Shown: piece after piece, positions 43,936 through 56,849 of the stretch | How positions within the stretch are numbered: position 1 is the first letter of the stretch | How the letters are laid out: the number at the start of each line of letters is the position of its first letter | Assembly (NCBI GenBank): GCA_963383645.1 | Contig: OY726578.1 | Span: 21,589,303 to 21,653,302 of the forward strand | DNA length: 64,000 nucleotides | Direction: 5' to 3' | Origin: Muscardinus avellanarius | Taxonomy: Eukaryota > Chordata > Mammalia > Rodentia > Gliridae | The notes under the pieces: generated by a model | Database searches by the model: none | What the model was told of the DNA's origin: nothing | What the model saw: the letters and a program-made list of their open reading frames with translations, nothing else | Translations under genes and position numbers: made by a program

Positions 43936-45149
43936 ACGATCTAATACTATTTTGAAAAGAGTTACCTGCTAAATATTATGTATTAATATAATATGGAAAG
44001 GTGTTTGGGAACGTGGGATTTTGTTAGTAGACCCAGATCTGCAAGCTCCTCCCAGGGACAACCCAGTGCTCAAGAGCTGAGTGTTGGGGAGAATGAAAGG
44101 CTTTATTCAGGGGTCATGGAATGGAGGAGAGGGACTTTGCTCACAGTGGGCGTCTCGCCTCCAAGAGAGTTGGGGTGACAGACACAGGGTTGGACTAATG
44201 AGGAAGAGGGGCAGGGTAGTGAATGGGAAGACGGTCCTGACGACAGGAAGAATGAGAGAGAGGGGCCGGATAGGAAAGGAGGGACATTTGTGTCTTTTCC
44301 GGGAATAGTGAGAGATCTTCTAGGAGCTTTGGAACCAACTCTCTTCTCTTCTTTCACGACCTCGTGTCATGGCAGCTGGTAGGTTTCTTTAGTTTGAAAG
44401 TTTCTTTAGTTTGAAAGAGAGACAAGGCAAGTCTAGGTCAAGTTTACAGTTTTGGAGAGAACATTTCTCAAATGACCCAGACGTGTCTCCATGCAGTGTT
44501 GAGTAGAACCTGACCCAAAGGTTAGGACAACCATGGAGACAGACGGAAAATGACAAGTCTGTCCAGCCATGCCAGTCACCCACGGGACATCTGTAGGCCC
44601 AAGTGGAGGTTTCAGCCAGACGGCCTACAAGCCGCTGGAGAGTAATCAAGGCAACCGTTCCCATCTTCCCCCACACATCAGAGGGGTTAGACAGAGCACA
44701 AGTAGCGGGAGACGAATACCGTGTTTACTAGTGTGTGTGGCCTCCAGAATTAGTGGTTTTCAAAGCCATTTAGAGCAAGTGAAACTAGAGGATTTATATA
44801 GGTTTTTTTTCTTGGCCTTAAACTTTTAGAATGAGTGACAGCATTTTAATTTTGTTCTTAGGACTAGCTAAGGTATTAACTAAGATCCTAAACTCAAGGC
44901 ATATGTTTTTATTAGATACTAGTGTTGCGTGCAAGTCGCATGGGACTTGCTATAAACCATCAGATACATTTTTGTGTTAAGAATGAGAAATAAATAGATG
45001 CCTTAAAATTCCCAAGATTAAATACATTTTCATCTCATTAAATTAGGGAGTTTTTCTGGAATATCTCACCATGCCCGAGTTTCTCATGGTTTACAATGGC
45101 CCTGGAGAGGCCGTTGATTCAGGACACGGTGGTTTAAAGGTTTGCTGTG
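43936..45149. other. Unassigned sequence
   Basis: No gene or element recognised. A 10-bp direct duplication agtttgaaag occurs at about 44390-44412. Confidence 0.4.
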
Positions 45150-45228
45150 GGCTGGGGGTGTAGCTCAGGGGAAGAATGCTTGGTTAGCATGTGCTGTGCC
45201 CTGGGTTGGACCTCAGCACTGCAGAAGT
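45150..45228 (+). mobile_element. ID element (tRNA-derived SINE)
   Basis: gggctgggggtgtagctcag, then tgcttggttagcatgtgctg and ccctgggttggacctcagca. It is a near-full ID monomer without the B1 half. Confidence 0.9.
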
Positions 45229-46840
45229 AAAGGCCTCTTGCCCTCGCATTTGATGTTATCATTATCCCCCTCACATTCTACCCTAAGGCCTCACAGGACT
45301 GCACTCGTCAGGACTCTTCTTGCTAAACAACTGGGTACTCTAGAGACAAAAGATTCCTTTTGTCATTTACTGACCCTCTTTACCCAAATTATGAGTTTAG
45401 TGAACACTTGGCTGCAGGCCTTCTGACTTTGGAGTTTCAGAGTTCTAAGACCTTTTCAAAGGAAGACTGATTGTGTAAGAATCACAACCCACTTAGGAAG
45501 AGAATCAAGATCCGTGGACCCAGCAATACTGGAGACCCTGCTTTACAGTCAAAGGGAAATACCAGAGACACACGATGGCATGGCTAACTTATTGAAAGAT
45601 GCGCTCGCAGTCAAGTTGGGGGCACACTGAGACCCAGACACTTGCAGAGGCTGAATGTCCGGGGTCAGCCCTGCAAGTGCCGCTCTCGTGACCTTGAAAG
45701 CAGAGCCTCAGGTCAAAGCATGCTGGCTCCAGTTGCTGGAGGCCTGCTTGAGTTTGACACCACACGTGGGGATACAGCATTGTGGGATTTCAAAACGCAT
45801 CTTCCTTTAAAGATGGGAGACACTTCACTCCAGCACTGTCAGTGATAGGGGTCAAGGCAAGCCAGTAAGAAAGATGCTGTAAGAAAATTAAATTTAAAGG
45901 CAGCCACTCGAGTAAACTGGGATGCTTACATGCATAGAAATGTCAGCGCCTACTATGCTTAATTTGCTAGTAACAGATTCTAAATGACACATGTCACTGG
46001 CACTAAGTTATTTTGTTTTAGGCAGCACTCACCTAAAATTTGAAGGTACATTCAAATTTTGCTTCTCAAATTTGAAGGTACATTCTGATTTCCTGGGCCC
46101 GGGCTGGTCTGGGTATCTGAGTTTCTGGCTCAAGCCCAGCAGGTATGACGCGTTTCGTTCCTGACCACATGGTGGCAGTGCACCGGCATGAGCCCACTCT
46201 GTGGACCAGGGGAGAGGTCAGGTGCAATGCTGAAGAGCCCTCAGGTGATTCTGACCCGCTCTAGGCAAAGGCAGCTACTGTATCCTGGTGCTCACGTATC
46301 CTGGTGGACGCAGACAAAGGTCCCTTGCAGACTCCGGAAGTGAACACTGCGGCAGGGGCGTTCCTGACTGACCGCGAGCAGCAGGAAATAGTGCCCGGTG
46401 CAGTATTGCGGTTCTCATTTATCTCTGTCATCCAGTCTGGACAAAGGTCTGCACTTGCAGGGGGTTATCGCAGCTCAGCTCCGTGTTCTGAAGTCCCCTG
46501 TGCTCTATACCGTGTCAGGATGACTTATCCAACCTAATATAATATATACTGTGTTGCTCACGAATAATGGCAAGAAAAATGTATGTGTTGAGAATAGATG
46601 CAGTCATCGTGGGCCTGCTTGCATTTTTAAGCCACAATTTGTTGAATCCATGGAGACAGAAGCCATAGATAAAAAGGAGGGCTGGAAAAGGTGACCATAT
46701 GAGATGATGGACATGCTAAATGACTTCACTACAATAATAATAAATAATAAACACAATGGGCCATCTACATGTATCCTATAAGACCATGCCATACACCATA
46801 AATATATTCACCACATTTCAAGTGCTCAACAGTGACATGT
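45229..46840. other. Unassigned sequence with a short local duplication
   Basis: aaatttgaaggtacattc occurs at about 46037-46054 and again at 46068-46085. No gene recognised. Confidence 0.45.
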
Positions 46841-47039
46841 GGCAAGCTACTTAACATGTAGTTGTGTCTCTTTGGTACAGCACAGAGAACATCCCTACAA
46901 CCCCACCCCCCCATGCATCCTCTATTACTGTAGGAGAACTACTTTGGACTCCTTCAGTGCTGCGGCTGGAATCCCATTGGTTGGGAGACTTTTCCCGGTC
47001 AGCTCCACTGGACAACGTCCTGCAGTTGAGAACACACTT

Positions 47040-47041
<2 letters not shown>

Positions 47042-47081
<40 letters not shown>
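47042..47081. repeat. (CA)20 microsatellite
   Basis: Uninterrupted AC repeat. Open frames reading across it are artefacts. Confidence 0.98.
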
Positions 47082-47083
<2 letters not shown>

Positions 47084-47419
47084 CCTCTCCACCTGGTTAT
47101 GGCCCAGAGCTGCCCACTCAGGCTCTGATGACACAGAGCTCAGGAGTGTTTTCTGTTTAAACAGTGAATGGAAGAATGATATATACATCACCATGTGGTC
47201 GTTCATCCACCAAGAAATCGACATCCTCTTGTGGGAACTTCAGGGAGCCAGGCATGAGGCTCAAAATCCTCATCACATGGCTGCCTTCCTCACAGATGGG
47301 GAATACAGGGAAGGGTTAAAGTCGCTGACAGTACCTCCACAGGCAAGGCACGTTGTGACATTTTATTTAATCTTTGTTCTGCTTTTGAAAGAAATGGGGT
47401 GAACAGCCGGAGAATGGAA

Positions 47420-47815
47420 GGAACTAGAAAACCTCGGGCTGAGAGGAGCTGGTCTCAGGAAGGCAGGGATGGCATGTTTTTTTGTTTTTTTGTTTTTTTT
47501 CTTTTTCCTGTGTGGAAGCTAGAAAGAAAATAGGAAACAAGGGGGACACTGGATGAAAAGAGAGAGGCCGGTAGAACAGTGGAAGGGGGTTGAGGGGGGA
47601 GGAGAGGAGGGAAATGGAGGCCCAAAGAAGGAGGCGGTTCAAACAATGCCACGTGCACATATGAACGTAGCGCTGAGGGCTGGGGCGAGGGCTGGGAGCA
47701 GCTTGGCGTCTGGAGGGAAACCCCGAATGCTGTGTGCATGTATGTTTGGGTCACTCTGAACTTCACTGTAATGTATAATTACAATGTGCCAATAAAAGTA
47801 TATTTAAAAAAGAAA
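47420..47815 (+). repeat. Lineage repeat copy related to 19796-20050
   Basis: Purine-rich block (gtagaacagtggaagggggt), then gtatgtttgggtcactctga and tgtaatgtataattacaatg, ending ccaataaaagtatatttaaa. It ends with an A-rich tail, as a retroposed 3' end would. The family is uncertain. Confidence 0.45.
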
Positions 47816-47859
47816 TGGGTGAAGAGTTGTAAGAAAGGATAGAAGGTGTTGAGCTGGAG

Positions 47860-48470
47860 TAATGGCCTGGCCAGCAGCTCCAGATTCCAAAGAAGGATTA
47901 AAAATGGACCAATCAGGGCCCAGACCTAAGGCCCAATCAAGACCCAGATCTATGGACCAATCAGGGCCCAGATTTAAGTACCAACCAGAGGAGTGGCCAT
48001 GCTATATAAGCCAGCCTCCTAGAGCAGAGCAGGGTGACCGGCAGAAGGAGGGGACAGAGCCGCGGCTCTGAGCAGGAAGGGGAAAGCAGTGGTGGTGGTG
48101 GTGGTGGTGGCGGCAAAGAAGATGGAGAAGCAGGCTTGCAGAGCTGTAGCACCAGCAGAGCAGAACAGCCACTGCAGAGACGCAGCAGTGTCTCCAGCGG
48201 CAGCCAGGGCCCAGCGTGAGCTCTGGGATGTGGGGAACCTCTCGAGACCCCTCACCTGTGCCGGAGTCCTGTTTCTTTTCCTGGTCTTCTGTGAAACGCT
48301 GAATCCTGATCCCTGTGTCTCTTAAGCTAAATTCTTCTGGTTGTTGGAGACAAGAACTAAGGAAAGCTGTGAGTCCGGGGCTGAGACTCCCTCACTCCTC
48401 CCCAATCTGAAACAGTTCCTGTTTCAGTTAGAAGCATGAAATAAAAGAAAAATCAGTGAAGTAAAGGAAA
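47860..48470 (+). promoter_or_regulatory. Promoter-like block: three CCAAT boxes and a TATA box (possible solo LTR)
   Basis: Three imperfect 24-bp repeats carry CCAAT (tggaccaatcagggcccaga at about 47905, ggcccaatcaagacccagat, and tggaccaatcagggcccaga at about 47953). A TATA-type gctatataagcc lies at 48001-48012, about 45 bp after the last CCAAT. Initiation would be near 48030. An aataaa (about 48437) lies downstream. This spacing is that of an RNA polymerase II promoter in an LTR of class I/II type. A host promoter cannot be excluded. A (GGT)n run is at 48089-48114. Confidence 0.55.
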
Positions 48471-51400
48471 GGCTGGCTTACAAAGAAGTGTCCACAGAGC
48501 TATGTTCTAGAGTAAGTCAGGGACTCAGAGACACTCGAGGGTGCCACCGCTCACTCTTCCCTCTGCAAGCTCCCACCCAAGTGCCAGAGCTCCCCCAGCC
48601 CAGCTGTCTGTGGCCACTGAATCCACCTCTCCAGGCCTGGGTTAAGGTCAGGCTTTCCTCCATCACCTCACAGATCTGGGGAGGACCCAGAGGTCCAGGA
48701 AAAGCAGGAGGCTAGAGGCTGGGGCCTCCCAGCTCGACAGCCAGACTCTTGGAACTCCAGGCCCAACGGCTCAGCTCCATCTGCCCAGGAAGAAAAGCTC
48801 AGCCCGCTTCCTTCTCAGCAAAATGCCACAATGAGAGTAGCTTGGGGACTGAAAACCCAGAACGGGCTCAGTGGAGAAGCGGGCAATGTCTCCCGCCTTT
48901 ACCCAGCCAGCTCCAGCATGGACTCGGGCCTCGGCTTTAGGAGCATCCTTTGGCCCAGATGTACAGAGGGTGAAGTGTGTTGTCAGGGGGAAGACGTCAG
49001 GGGGCAGGAAGGGGAAAGTGGGTATCAGGAGGTTTTGACAGGAGCCTAAATTCAGCCTGGTCCTGAAGTGTGACTGACTGCTTCTTGTGGCCCCATCTGA
49101 GGGCAGGAGGGCCGCACATGTGTCTCTTCCCAATCTGTCTGTCACTGGCTTCGGCCAACATGAGCAATGCCCCAGCAGTCCCGCAGGAGCCGGCGCCTGT
49201 GATCCAGGGCAGGCGTCTGGAGCCTAGTGGTCAGGGACCCCTCGGTCACTGCTCTGACCACAGCAGAGCAGAGAAGCGGCTCAGCACCGGGCCCAGGACC
49301 AGCGGCCACAGGGCGGTCGTCAACGTGCTATGCAGCCCTGCCTCCCTCCAGGATTTGCTTTGACATTGTCCCTCAAGAGGTCAGGAGTTGGTATTTAGTT
49401 CCCTTTATGAGGTACTGGGAAGGTAGACATATTTTTTTTCTATTCCTTTTTAGTATGGAAATTTCCACTGATACATCTTTAGAGTATTTGATGATAGGGC
49501 TCAGTGTGCACTCTCCATTTCCATCTGTATTTTAATATTTCTACTCATTCCCTTTGATGTGTTCTTAGAGTTCCTGTCTCCCTGCTTACATCACTCATCA
49601 GCTCCACACCTTGTACTCTGTTGTAGTGTACTTAAAGGGGGGCAGTAAAACGCCGTGTGCCTGAACGCTTGCTTCCTGTCCCCAAACCCTGCCAAGTCAA
49701 GGGGACAAGAGAGCAAGCCTGGGCCGGGATGCCCAGTACTGAGGATCTTGAAGGACACTGGCTTCCTCCCACACACTGGGAATGCGGGCAGGCTAGCCGT
49801 GTCTGTCGGGAGGGACTTTTAAGGCACACAGGCAACACAGCTCCTCCTGGAGGTGCTGGTCATACAAGCAACAAAACCAGCTGCCGCTGATGGTCCCCGC
49901 TTCTGCAGCCTGGCGTAAAAACCCCTCCCTCAGCAGTAACGGGCACAGGCGAGGGCACTGTGATGAGAATATGTATCACGTGTCCAGCTGGCCACCTGGA
50001 CAAAATGCTGTACGAGAGGGGAGGGGAGGAGAGGAGGCCCGCTTGGCAAAGCACAGCGAGTGACAGGGGTGCCGTCTGTCCAGCCGCTCACCCTTGGACC
50101 TTCCCTGTAAGCTTTTCTCAGTAAAGCACTAAGCTTTATAAGCCAGCTTTGGATATTATTATTATTGTTATTGTTTTGTCTCTTGGCAACCTATCCCACT
50201 GTCCTGGACTATGGTGGACCACGGGCATGATGTAAGTCTTCATATTTTCAGATCTGAGTTATTTTCTTTTTGTAACTGCTGTTAAAGATGAGAATCTGCT
50301 TTTAGGGAAATGTATGTTGCATATATTCACATACATACATACCTACACCTTAGTCTTATGCTATGACCTCCAAGATATACTGATAACACGGGGTTGTTGT
50401 TCTGGTTTGAACACGCGTTGGCAAAAGGCCCGCGAGTTAAAGGTTTGGTTTCGAGGTGGTGCCGTTGCAGGAGGTTGCACCGGCCGGAGGGAGGCGCCTG
50501 GGCCGCTGAGGCCGTGCCCTTGAAGGGGACTGCGAGACCCTGCTCTCTGCCTTCCCGTTCTTTCCCTTTGCTTCTGGTTCACGAGGCGAGTGAGGTTGGC
50601 ACCGACACTCTCACTCTGATGTGCCGCCTCGTCAAAAAGACCCAGAGCAGTGGGGCCACTTGACCTCATGAGCCAGACCAACCTTTTCCTCGGGTGTTTT
50701 GTTATATGGACGGAATGCCGACTAACAGTTATTCAGGCTAATTCCCATTTATTTGATCTTTGTGTGTGTTTCTTGCTCTTATGTCTGTTTCTGTCCCTCT
50801 CCTTTCCTCTTCTCCTTCTCCCCCACCCCCACCACACTCCTTCCATGTCGCACCTATGGCTGGCTGGGGTCGAAGGTCACTTCCCAGAGGGGAGAAGCTG
50901 CCTCAGGCCCTGACCTCTCTGGGTCCTCTTGGCCTTGAGGGCAGGTTGTGCTTCCTGTTTCCAGCGTCTGGATCACATCTGACCTTCACAGCCGGCCCTT
51001 CCTCTGTCCTCACATCAATCCAGGTAGGTTCTGCACCTGTCTGGGAGAATCTGGTGTGCCCCGCACCAGGCGTGGCATAGCCGGGGGAATAGATGGGGGG
51101 GGGGGTCTGTGGCCAGATCCTTCGCCCCCAGGCCGACCCCACTGGACACAGGAGAACCACTGGCCACTCTTTTTCCTAGGATCCAGAAGAAGCTGTTGGG
51201 ACTCTTGCCACGGGTCATGGGAATATGATATTCTCCAAACCTTCCCTGCTCCTGCAAACAGCTCCCCAGAACAGTAGTGACTTAATTTATTTGCTTGATT
51301 TGTGTTTATTTAGAGAGAGGCAGCATGGTGGGTTTGAGGAGTGGAGCGGGGGCCGACCCGGCTTCCGTTTCTGCCTTCTCTCTAGCTTGGTGACCCGCGC

Positions 51401-52060
51401 AGGGTGACTCGCTTCTCTGAGAGGCAGCGTCCAAGAGTAGGACTAAACATCCTTGCCTGATGGAGCTGTGACTTGGAACAGTGGGCTCCTGGGAACCGCC
51501 AGACTTGAGCAAGCGAGATGATGCCGGGGTGGGGGGGGGGCAGGCTGGGGAGGACCCCTTGATGGCCCTGCCATCCCAAGCTTCGGGGACGTGGCGGTCT
51601 TGTGCGCAGCGGGACACAGGCAGATTGACTAGAACGTGAAAGATGCATCTGCACACCATGGGACCCGGAGCCAGTGCCCAGGGAGGCCGGGCCAGGGTTC
51701 GGGACCCCGTTCTGCATTAGCACATAGGGCCTTGGGCACACAGGGGTCCTGGCTGCTGTGAGGGGCCCTGCCTGACTCTCCTGCCTGGTACATCAGCACA
51801 AGCAGGGAAGCTTCCCAGCCTCGCTGCCAGCCTTTGTCCCAGCCTCAAGATGTTGTCAATGTCATTGTGATTCTTTGTTAATTTCCCTTTTAGCCCACTA
51901 GATGTCACTGTGCACCCACCCGAAGCATAGTGGTCAAGCTGGGCTGGAGCTGGTTAGACCTGTCTCCCAGAATGCTGTAGAACTAACTGAGTGTTTGCAG
52001 GGACTCTGAGGTTATGGCGATGACGTCAGCTAGGACCGTCGAGCCCTTAGTGTGGCCAGG
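48471..52060. other. Unassigned sequence
   Basis: Contains many short overlapping frames and some GC-rich parts. No domain, SINE or strong exon was recognised. Frames at 49070-49363 and 49227-49535 overlap in different phases and look like chance. Confidence 0.4.
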
Positions 52061-52257
52061 TTTTTTTTTTTTTTGGTGGTACTGGGGTTCCTGGAAGCCT
52101 TTCTACCTCCGGGCTACACTCCCAGACCTATTTTATACTTTTTTTATTTTTGGAAAAAGGGTCTCTTAAGCCAGCACAGCTGGCTTCGAACCTGCGCGAT
52201 CCTCCTGTCTCCGCCTCCCAAGCGCGGGGATTACGAGCGTGCGCCGCCACGCCCGGC
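52061..52257 (-). mobile_element. B1-ID dimeric SINE, antisense, little diverged
   Basis: Poly(T), then tggtactggggttcctgg and later gcgcgatcctcctgtctccg, ending gcgccgccacgcccggc. The target duplication is gtggccagg (52052-52060) / gtgaccagg (52258-52266). It closely resembles the copy at 13425. Confidence 0.96.
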
Positions 52258-53203
52258 GTGACCAGGTTGTTTTTAGTGGATTAGCCCCTGTGATGTAACT
52301 TGCCATCCCACATACAAGAAAACGAGACTCAGATGATGTGGCCTGCTCTGGCCATGCAGTACATACCTAGACAGGAGATGAGTTGGCAAAAGTTTTTGTC
52401 TAAGTCCATATGCCAGGGACATGCTACGACCCTGCTGCCCATGCAGGTTGCCATTTGCCACGCTCCTCCTATGGGTTGAGCACTGTGTGGAGCCTGGAAA
52501 TTAGAAAGCTTAAGGAGACAGACCTATTCTGTAGACCCCTGGTCATGTGGCCAGTTTCCTGGGAACGCTGAGAGCAGCCCTAGCATGGAGCTGGCCACAC
52601 AGGAAGGGCCGCAGTCGAACAGATGAACCGCAGTGTTGTGTGTGACTCAGCCCTTGAAAGGGACGGCAGAGCACAGAGCCTGCCACCTGCGCACCGAAGC
52701 TCTCGCCTTTTGGCCCGCTGGGTCAACCGCCCTGGGCCATCCTGAAGGTCCTTTTGGTCCCACCATGCCATCATTATGTGAATGGTAGTTTAGGATGATC
52801 TTTCTTTTTTTCTTTTTCTTTTTTTGGGATAATCTTTCCCAGAGATATTTTCTTCTTCGTTGACTCCAGCATTCCTTGATTTTTTTGTTGTTTGGATATA
52901 AAAAAAAAATGACTTCTGCAGGAAAGCATGTTCATGTTCATATTTTGCATACCATTCCCGAGGCTTATTAACGCCTGAATTAAGAATTTTTGCTAAACAA
53001 GATGCTTGAAACCCGGCCAGTGGCCAGTGGCCTCCAGGGAGGCCAGGACCGCTGCCTGGGCTCTGGCTGCCGTGCATTTCACGAGCTCTCCCTTCTCGGA
53101 GCAACTGCAACTTTTACTCCTCCTGGTCTCTTGAGACTCCCTACAGCAGGTTTATCCAAGATGAGTGCAAATGTTCCTAAAACATCTCCAACATGAAGCC
53201 ACA

Positions 53204-53205
<2 letters not shown>
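52258..53205. other. Unassigned, with a weak MIR-like patch
   Basis: caagaaaacgagactcagat (about 52316) resembles an antisense MIR core. Otherwise no gene or element recognised. Confidence 0.35.
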
Positions 53206-53246
<41 letters not shown>

Positions 53247-53252
53247 GTGTGT
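53206..53252. repeat. (GT)n microsatellite
   Basis: GT run with two AT interruptions, at the 5' edge of an antisense SINE. Confidence 0.97.
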
Positions 53253-53423
53253 AGAGATTGAATCTAGAAACATTCTACCTCTGAGCTACACCTCCTAGGA
53301 CTATTGTATTTATTTTGAGTTGCTAAATTGCTGAGGGCCTCAGTGAGTTGCTGAGACTGGCCTGTAACCCTGTTTTAGCCTCCCGGTGCTGAGGTTATAG
53401 GTGTGTGCCACCATGCCCAGCCA
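53253..53423 (-). mobile_element. B1-ID SINE, antisense
   Basis: attctacctctgagctacac (ID half), then gctgagggcctcagtgagtt and gtgccaccatgcccagcc (B1 half). Confidence 0.92.
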
Positions 53424-54173
53424 AAGCCACATCTTTTAATGCTTTTGCCTCACAAAACATTCCAAAGGTACACGAGATGAGAACCTTCAACTGTGTGCGT
53501 GCAAAGCCACCCTCGTCGCAACTTCCTCAATAAAATGTCAGAAACTTCTTTCTCTGCTTTTGTGTTAAAGATGATGACAAAGAATGTATCCGCTCATTGA
53601 GTCCATACGTACTTAGTATCTTGGGAACACCTGGCACCATGGGATGGAGACATACGGTGTGGGGACGGGATGAGCCGATGCCTCACTGTAAGCAGAGAGA
53701 GTTCAAAACTTCCACAGGCTTATGGACCACTTCAAAGAAATACCTAAACATTGCAAACACATTTTAGTTTGAGTGGGAATGTTGATTTTAGAGCTAAGAG
53801 AGAAAAAGACAAGAAATGACCATTTTGATAGATGTGAAAAATATCATTGTCATCACAAAATCCAGAAAGTAGCCTTTGTATTAACCACCAGGAATACTTT
53901 CCTCTTGGCTTAATGCTTTAATTTTTTGCCTGCTGTATTTGATCACTTCTCCACATGACAACATTATATTTTGTATGGAGAGAATAGAAATTTATTTCAC
54001 CATGGAGGATAAAAGTCTGTTCTCTCTTAATCACAGTTTAAAAAACACATCTTAGTGTAATGTATAATTATTCGTAATATCTTGTTAACTTGGGGGATTT
54101 CTGTCAAATTAGAGAAAGCCTTTATCAAGATTCTGACATATGTGAGCTATCAGATGACTGAAGATTACAAACT
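53424..54173. other. AT-rich unassigned sequence
   Basis: No gene or element recognised. Confidence 0.4.
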
Positions 54174-54185
54174 CTGTGTGTGTAT

Positions 54186-54261
<76 letters not shown>
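54174..54261. repeat. Compound microsatellite (GT)n(GA)n
   Basis: Long GT run passing into a GA run, the same architecture as at 15807 on the opposite sense. Confidence 0.98.
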
Positions 54262-54262
<1 letters not shown>

Positions 54263-54789
54263 CGCATAAGGGAGAGAGCTGGTTAAAGCAAAGTATTCTT
54301 GAAAGTAATGTTATCTTTATCAAATCTGGCACTAATGTAAATTCAAAAAGAGTTTTATATTTTCTTCATTTTATGTAAAATCAGTCAGAACTTTATATAA
54401 TCCTATAGTAGATTGATATGATCTATTTATTCCTATTATTAAGTTGATTATCAAATAATCCCAGAGCTTAATCTCTAATTCTTTTCAAAATTTATCTTTG
54501 TTCATGCATTTCTGCCTTTGATATGACATGAAACTTTGTGTTGTAATGCTCATTGTTCGGTACACTGATCACTGTATTTACTGCATTACCAAGGGTATTC
54601 CAATAGAGAGCATTTCCATTTTGACTCTCCATCGATGAGGTTGACATCTGGCTTGTATAATTTTATACATCGTTGGATGGGAACAGAAAGGGAGCTTCTG
54701 GTGCTATTCATTTCAAGCCTCATTTCTTCTCCACTTCCCGTGGACTTTGGATACAGACACCAGTCTGTTCCTGTCATCCTCTGTCTCAG
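54262..54789. other. AT-rich unassigned sequence
   Basis: No gene or element recognised. Confidence 0.4.
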
Positions 54790-55166
54790 CCAACATTATC
54801 ACTGCTATACGTGAAAGCAGCTGACCACACAGCTCAGAGGAGGGAAGGTTTACTTGCTCACGGTTTTTGGAGATTTCAAGTTCAGTCCATGCGAGACTGG
54901 GGTCTGTGGATCTCGGGGTGTGGCGGCGGCAGGCAGTGGAGGGCAAGGGCTCTGCTCTCATCTCATGGAGACCAGAAGGAGAAGAGAGCACGCAAGGGGA
55001 TAAAGGATCAAATACAATCCCCAAGGCCACACCCTAGACACCCTACCTGCCTAGTAAGTTCATCACAACAGACGTATCCACTGATGATACTGCAGTCCTC
55101 ATAACTTAGCTACAGCAACTTGAACACTAATACATGAGCTCCTCAGGGGACCATCTACATCTAACC
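54790..55166 (-). mobile_element. MaLR-type LTR, antisense (family A)
   Basis: Ordered blocks shared with 37205 and 62405: gaccacacagctcagaggag, ggtttacttgctcacgg, gttcagtccatgcgag, caagggctctgctctc and aatccccaaggccacaccct. It ends where the class I-like LTR at 55167 begins. Confidence 0.65.
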
Positions 55167-55560
55167 TGTTGGGAGCCATCTTAGCCCTCGCAATGAGGTC
55201 ACCATTTTGAACCCGTGTTGCTGTGTCCATAATACATGCTAAGTGGAAATTGTCTGCAAGCTGACAAACTTCCTTGGACCAGATGGGACTAGAAAGTGTA
55301 CTTTGATGACCTCCCCTTCCCCCTGAACGTTTACCTCACTCCTCCCTGAACTTAGCTTGTGACTGTCACTCCCTAAACCTAACTCATGATTTCTTTTTCC
55401 TAAAATTTAACTTGTAATCCTAAACTTAACTCACGACCTCCTTACCATTTGCTTTCTTAAAACCCCCAATAAAAAGAGACCCTGGATGCAGAAGGACAGG
55501 AGAATTGCCTGGCTCCTCCATGGCTGACCCATATATTAAAAATAATTTTGGACCCAGAGT
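55167..55560 (+). mobile_element. ERV LTR, probably class I, right end uncertain
   Basis: Starts TGTTGGGAGCCATCTTAGCC. A run of ct-aaacctaact-type repeats is followed by cttaaaacccccaataaaaa with aataaa at 55468-55473 and agagaccctgg just after. This R-region pattern is seen in many rodent class I LTRs. The right end and target duplication were not resolved. Confidence 0.55.
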
Positions 55561-55889
55561 CCTTTATGCGAGGAACTTCAGCAAGCAGCAACCATGGCAC
55601 ACGGCGCATCACACTAACCGTAAGATCCTTCATGTGTCACAGTATAAACGGGTGGCTGATGAGTTGATGCAACATTCCTGGAAGTCACTCATCCTGCAGG
55701 ACAATGAACAGTAACTGAAAGGTGCACAGAAATAACTGTCAACCACATCAGTATAGCCCATCAAGCCTTGACAGAATATATCCCGAACTCATCTTCTTCT
55801 TACCCACCCAACAAGGGGAGAATGAACTCAGAGGAAGAGTCAGCATGCAAATAGAAGATAACTGCAGTTAAACATCTCACTCTTGGAAA
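55561..55889 (+). other. Unrecognised sequence with a 69-codon frame
   Basis: The frame 55505-55714 begins in the LTR-like part and ends TAA. Its second half (HHTNRKILHVSQYKR..) has a protein-like composition, but I do not recognise it. It could be decayed ERV sequence or a retrocopy fragment. Confidence 0.3.
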
Positions 55890-56680
55890 CTAAAAACACA
55901 CACAAATTTAGCCATGTTTTCTCATAAGTGGTGCTGTCGATTTTCCATATAAAAATCTTTAACCAGAACTCACAATCATATTCAAGAATGCAGTCCAGAG
56001 TTATTGTGGATCTAATTATGCAGAATCATAAGCTTTGAGAAGAAAATAAAGAGCATCTCATGACTTTGGGGATAACTGAAGATTACATGACTAGAACAAA
56101 TGGTGCTAACCATAAAGGAGAGAAAATATGACTCCCTTAAAATGAAGAGCTTCTGTTTATCCAATAGACACTATTAAGAGATAAAAAGTTAAGCCACTGA
56201 GTGGGAAATGTGTTCTGCAATAGACATAGCAAAAAAAAAAAAAAAAGATCTTGTATCTAGAAAAAACAAGAGAAAATGCGCCAAAGATTAAAATAGGAAC
56301 TTTGCAAAAGAGGATGTCCACACTGCTTTAAAAATGAAATGAAAAATGTGGGGATCATTAGAGTCCGGAGAAGTATAGCTAAAAAAAACTCGAGATATGT
56401 CCCTGCTTTCAACAAAATGGATAAAATGAACATTGTCAACATCTCATGGTGCTGAGGACATGGAAGAACTGGAAAGCCAGTCTTTGCTAAGCAGCTCTGG
56501 GAAAAGCTGTGGCTTTAACATGGATGCTCACACCCTAGGACTCTGCTGCTGCACACAGATGCATACTCATGGCCAGCAATGCTCAGGGGCTGCAGTGTTC
56601 GCCGTGCTTGATTCAGAAGAGCTTTGAGTGCAAAGCGGTTCACATGCCCACCAACAGTAGAAGAAGCTCGGGTGTAATTC
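55890..56680 (+). mobile_element. L1 ORF2/3' end fragment
   Basis: aaatgaagagcttctgttta, gaactttgcaaaagaggatg, ctcatggtgctgaggacatg and cacatgcccaccaacagtag are L1 3'-terminal ORF2 motifs. Interrupted by indels and an A run (about 56231-56246). Confidence 0.75.
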
Positions 56681-56849
56681 ACAGTCAGTACTATTTGAGA
56701 CCCGGGTTTAATTCACAATCAATACAATGCAGCATTGAGAATGAATGGTCGGAACTGCGGTACAGGAATGTGGACTACTCTTGCAAACACAGCGAAAGAA
56801 ACCAAACTCAACGCACTGCCTACTGTGTGCCTCGGGATGTGATAAATAA

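Noticed and set aside
45150..45228. Possible tRNA gene (box A-like gtagctcag)
   Set aside because: It is an ID SINE. No full cloverleaf is visible.
46839..47402. 187-codon frame with a poly-His/Thr run
   Set aside because: The run is the (CA)20 microsatellite translated.
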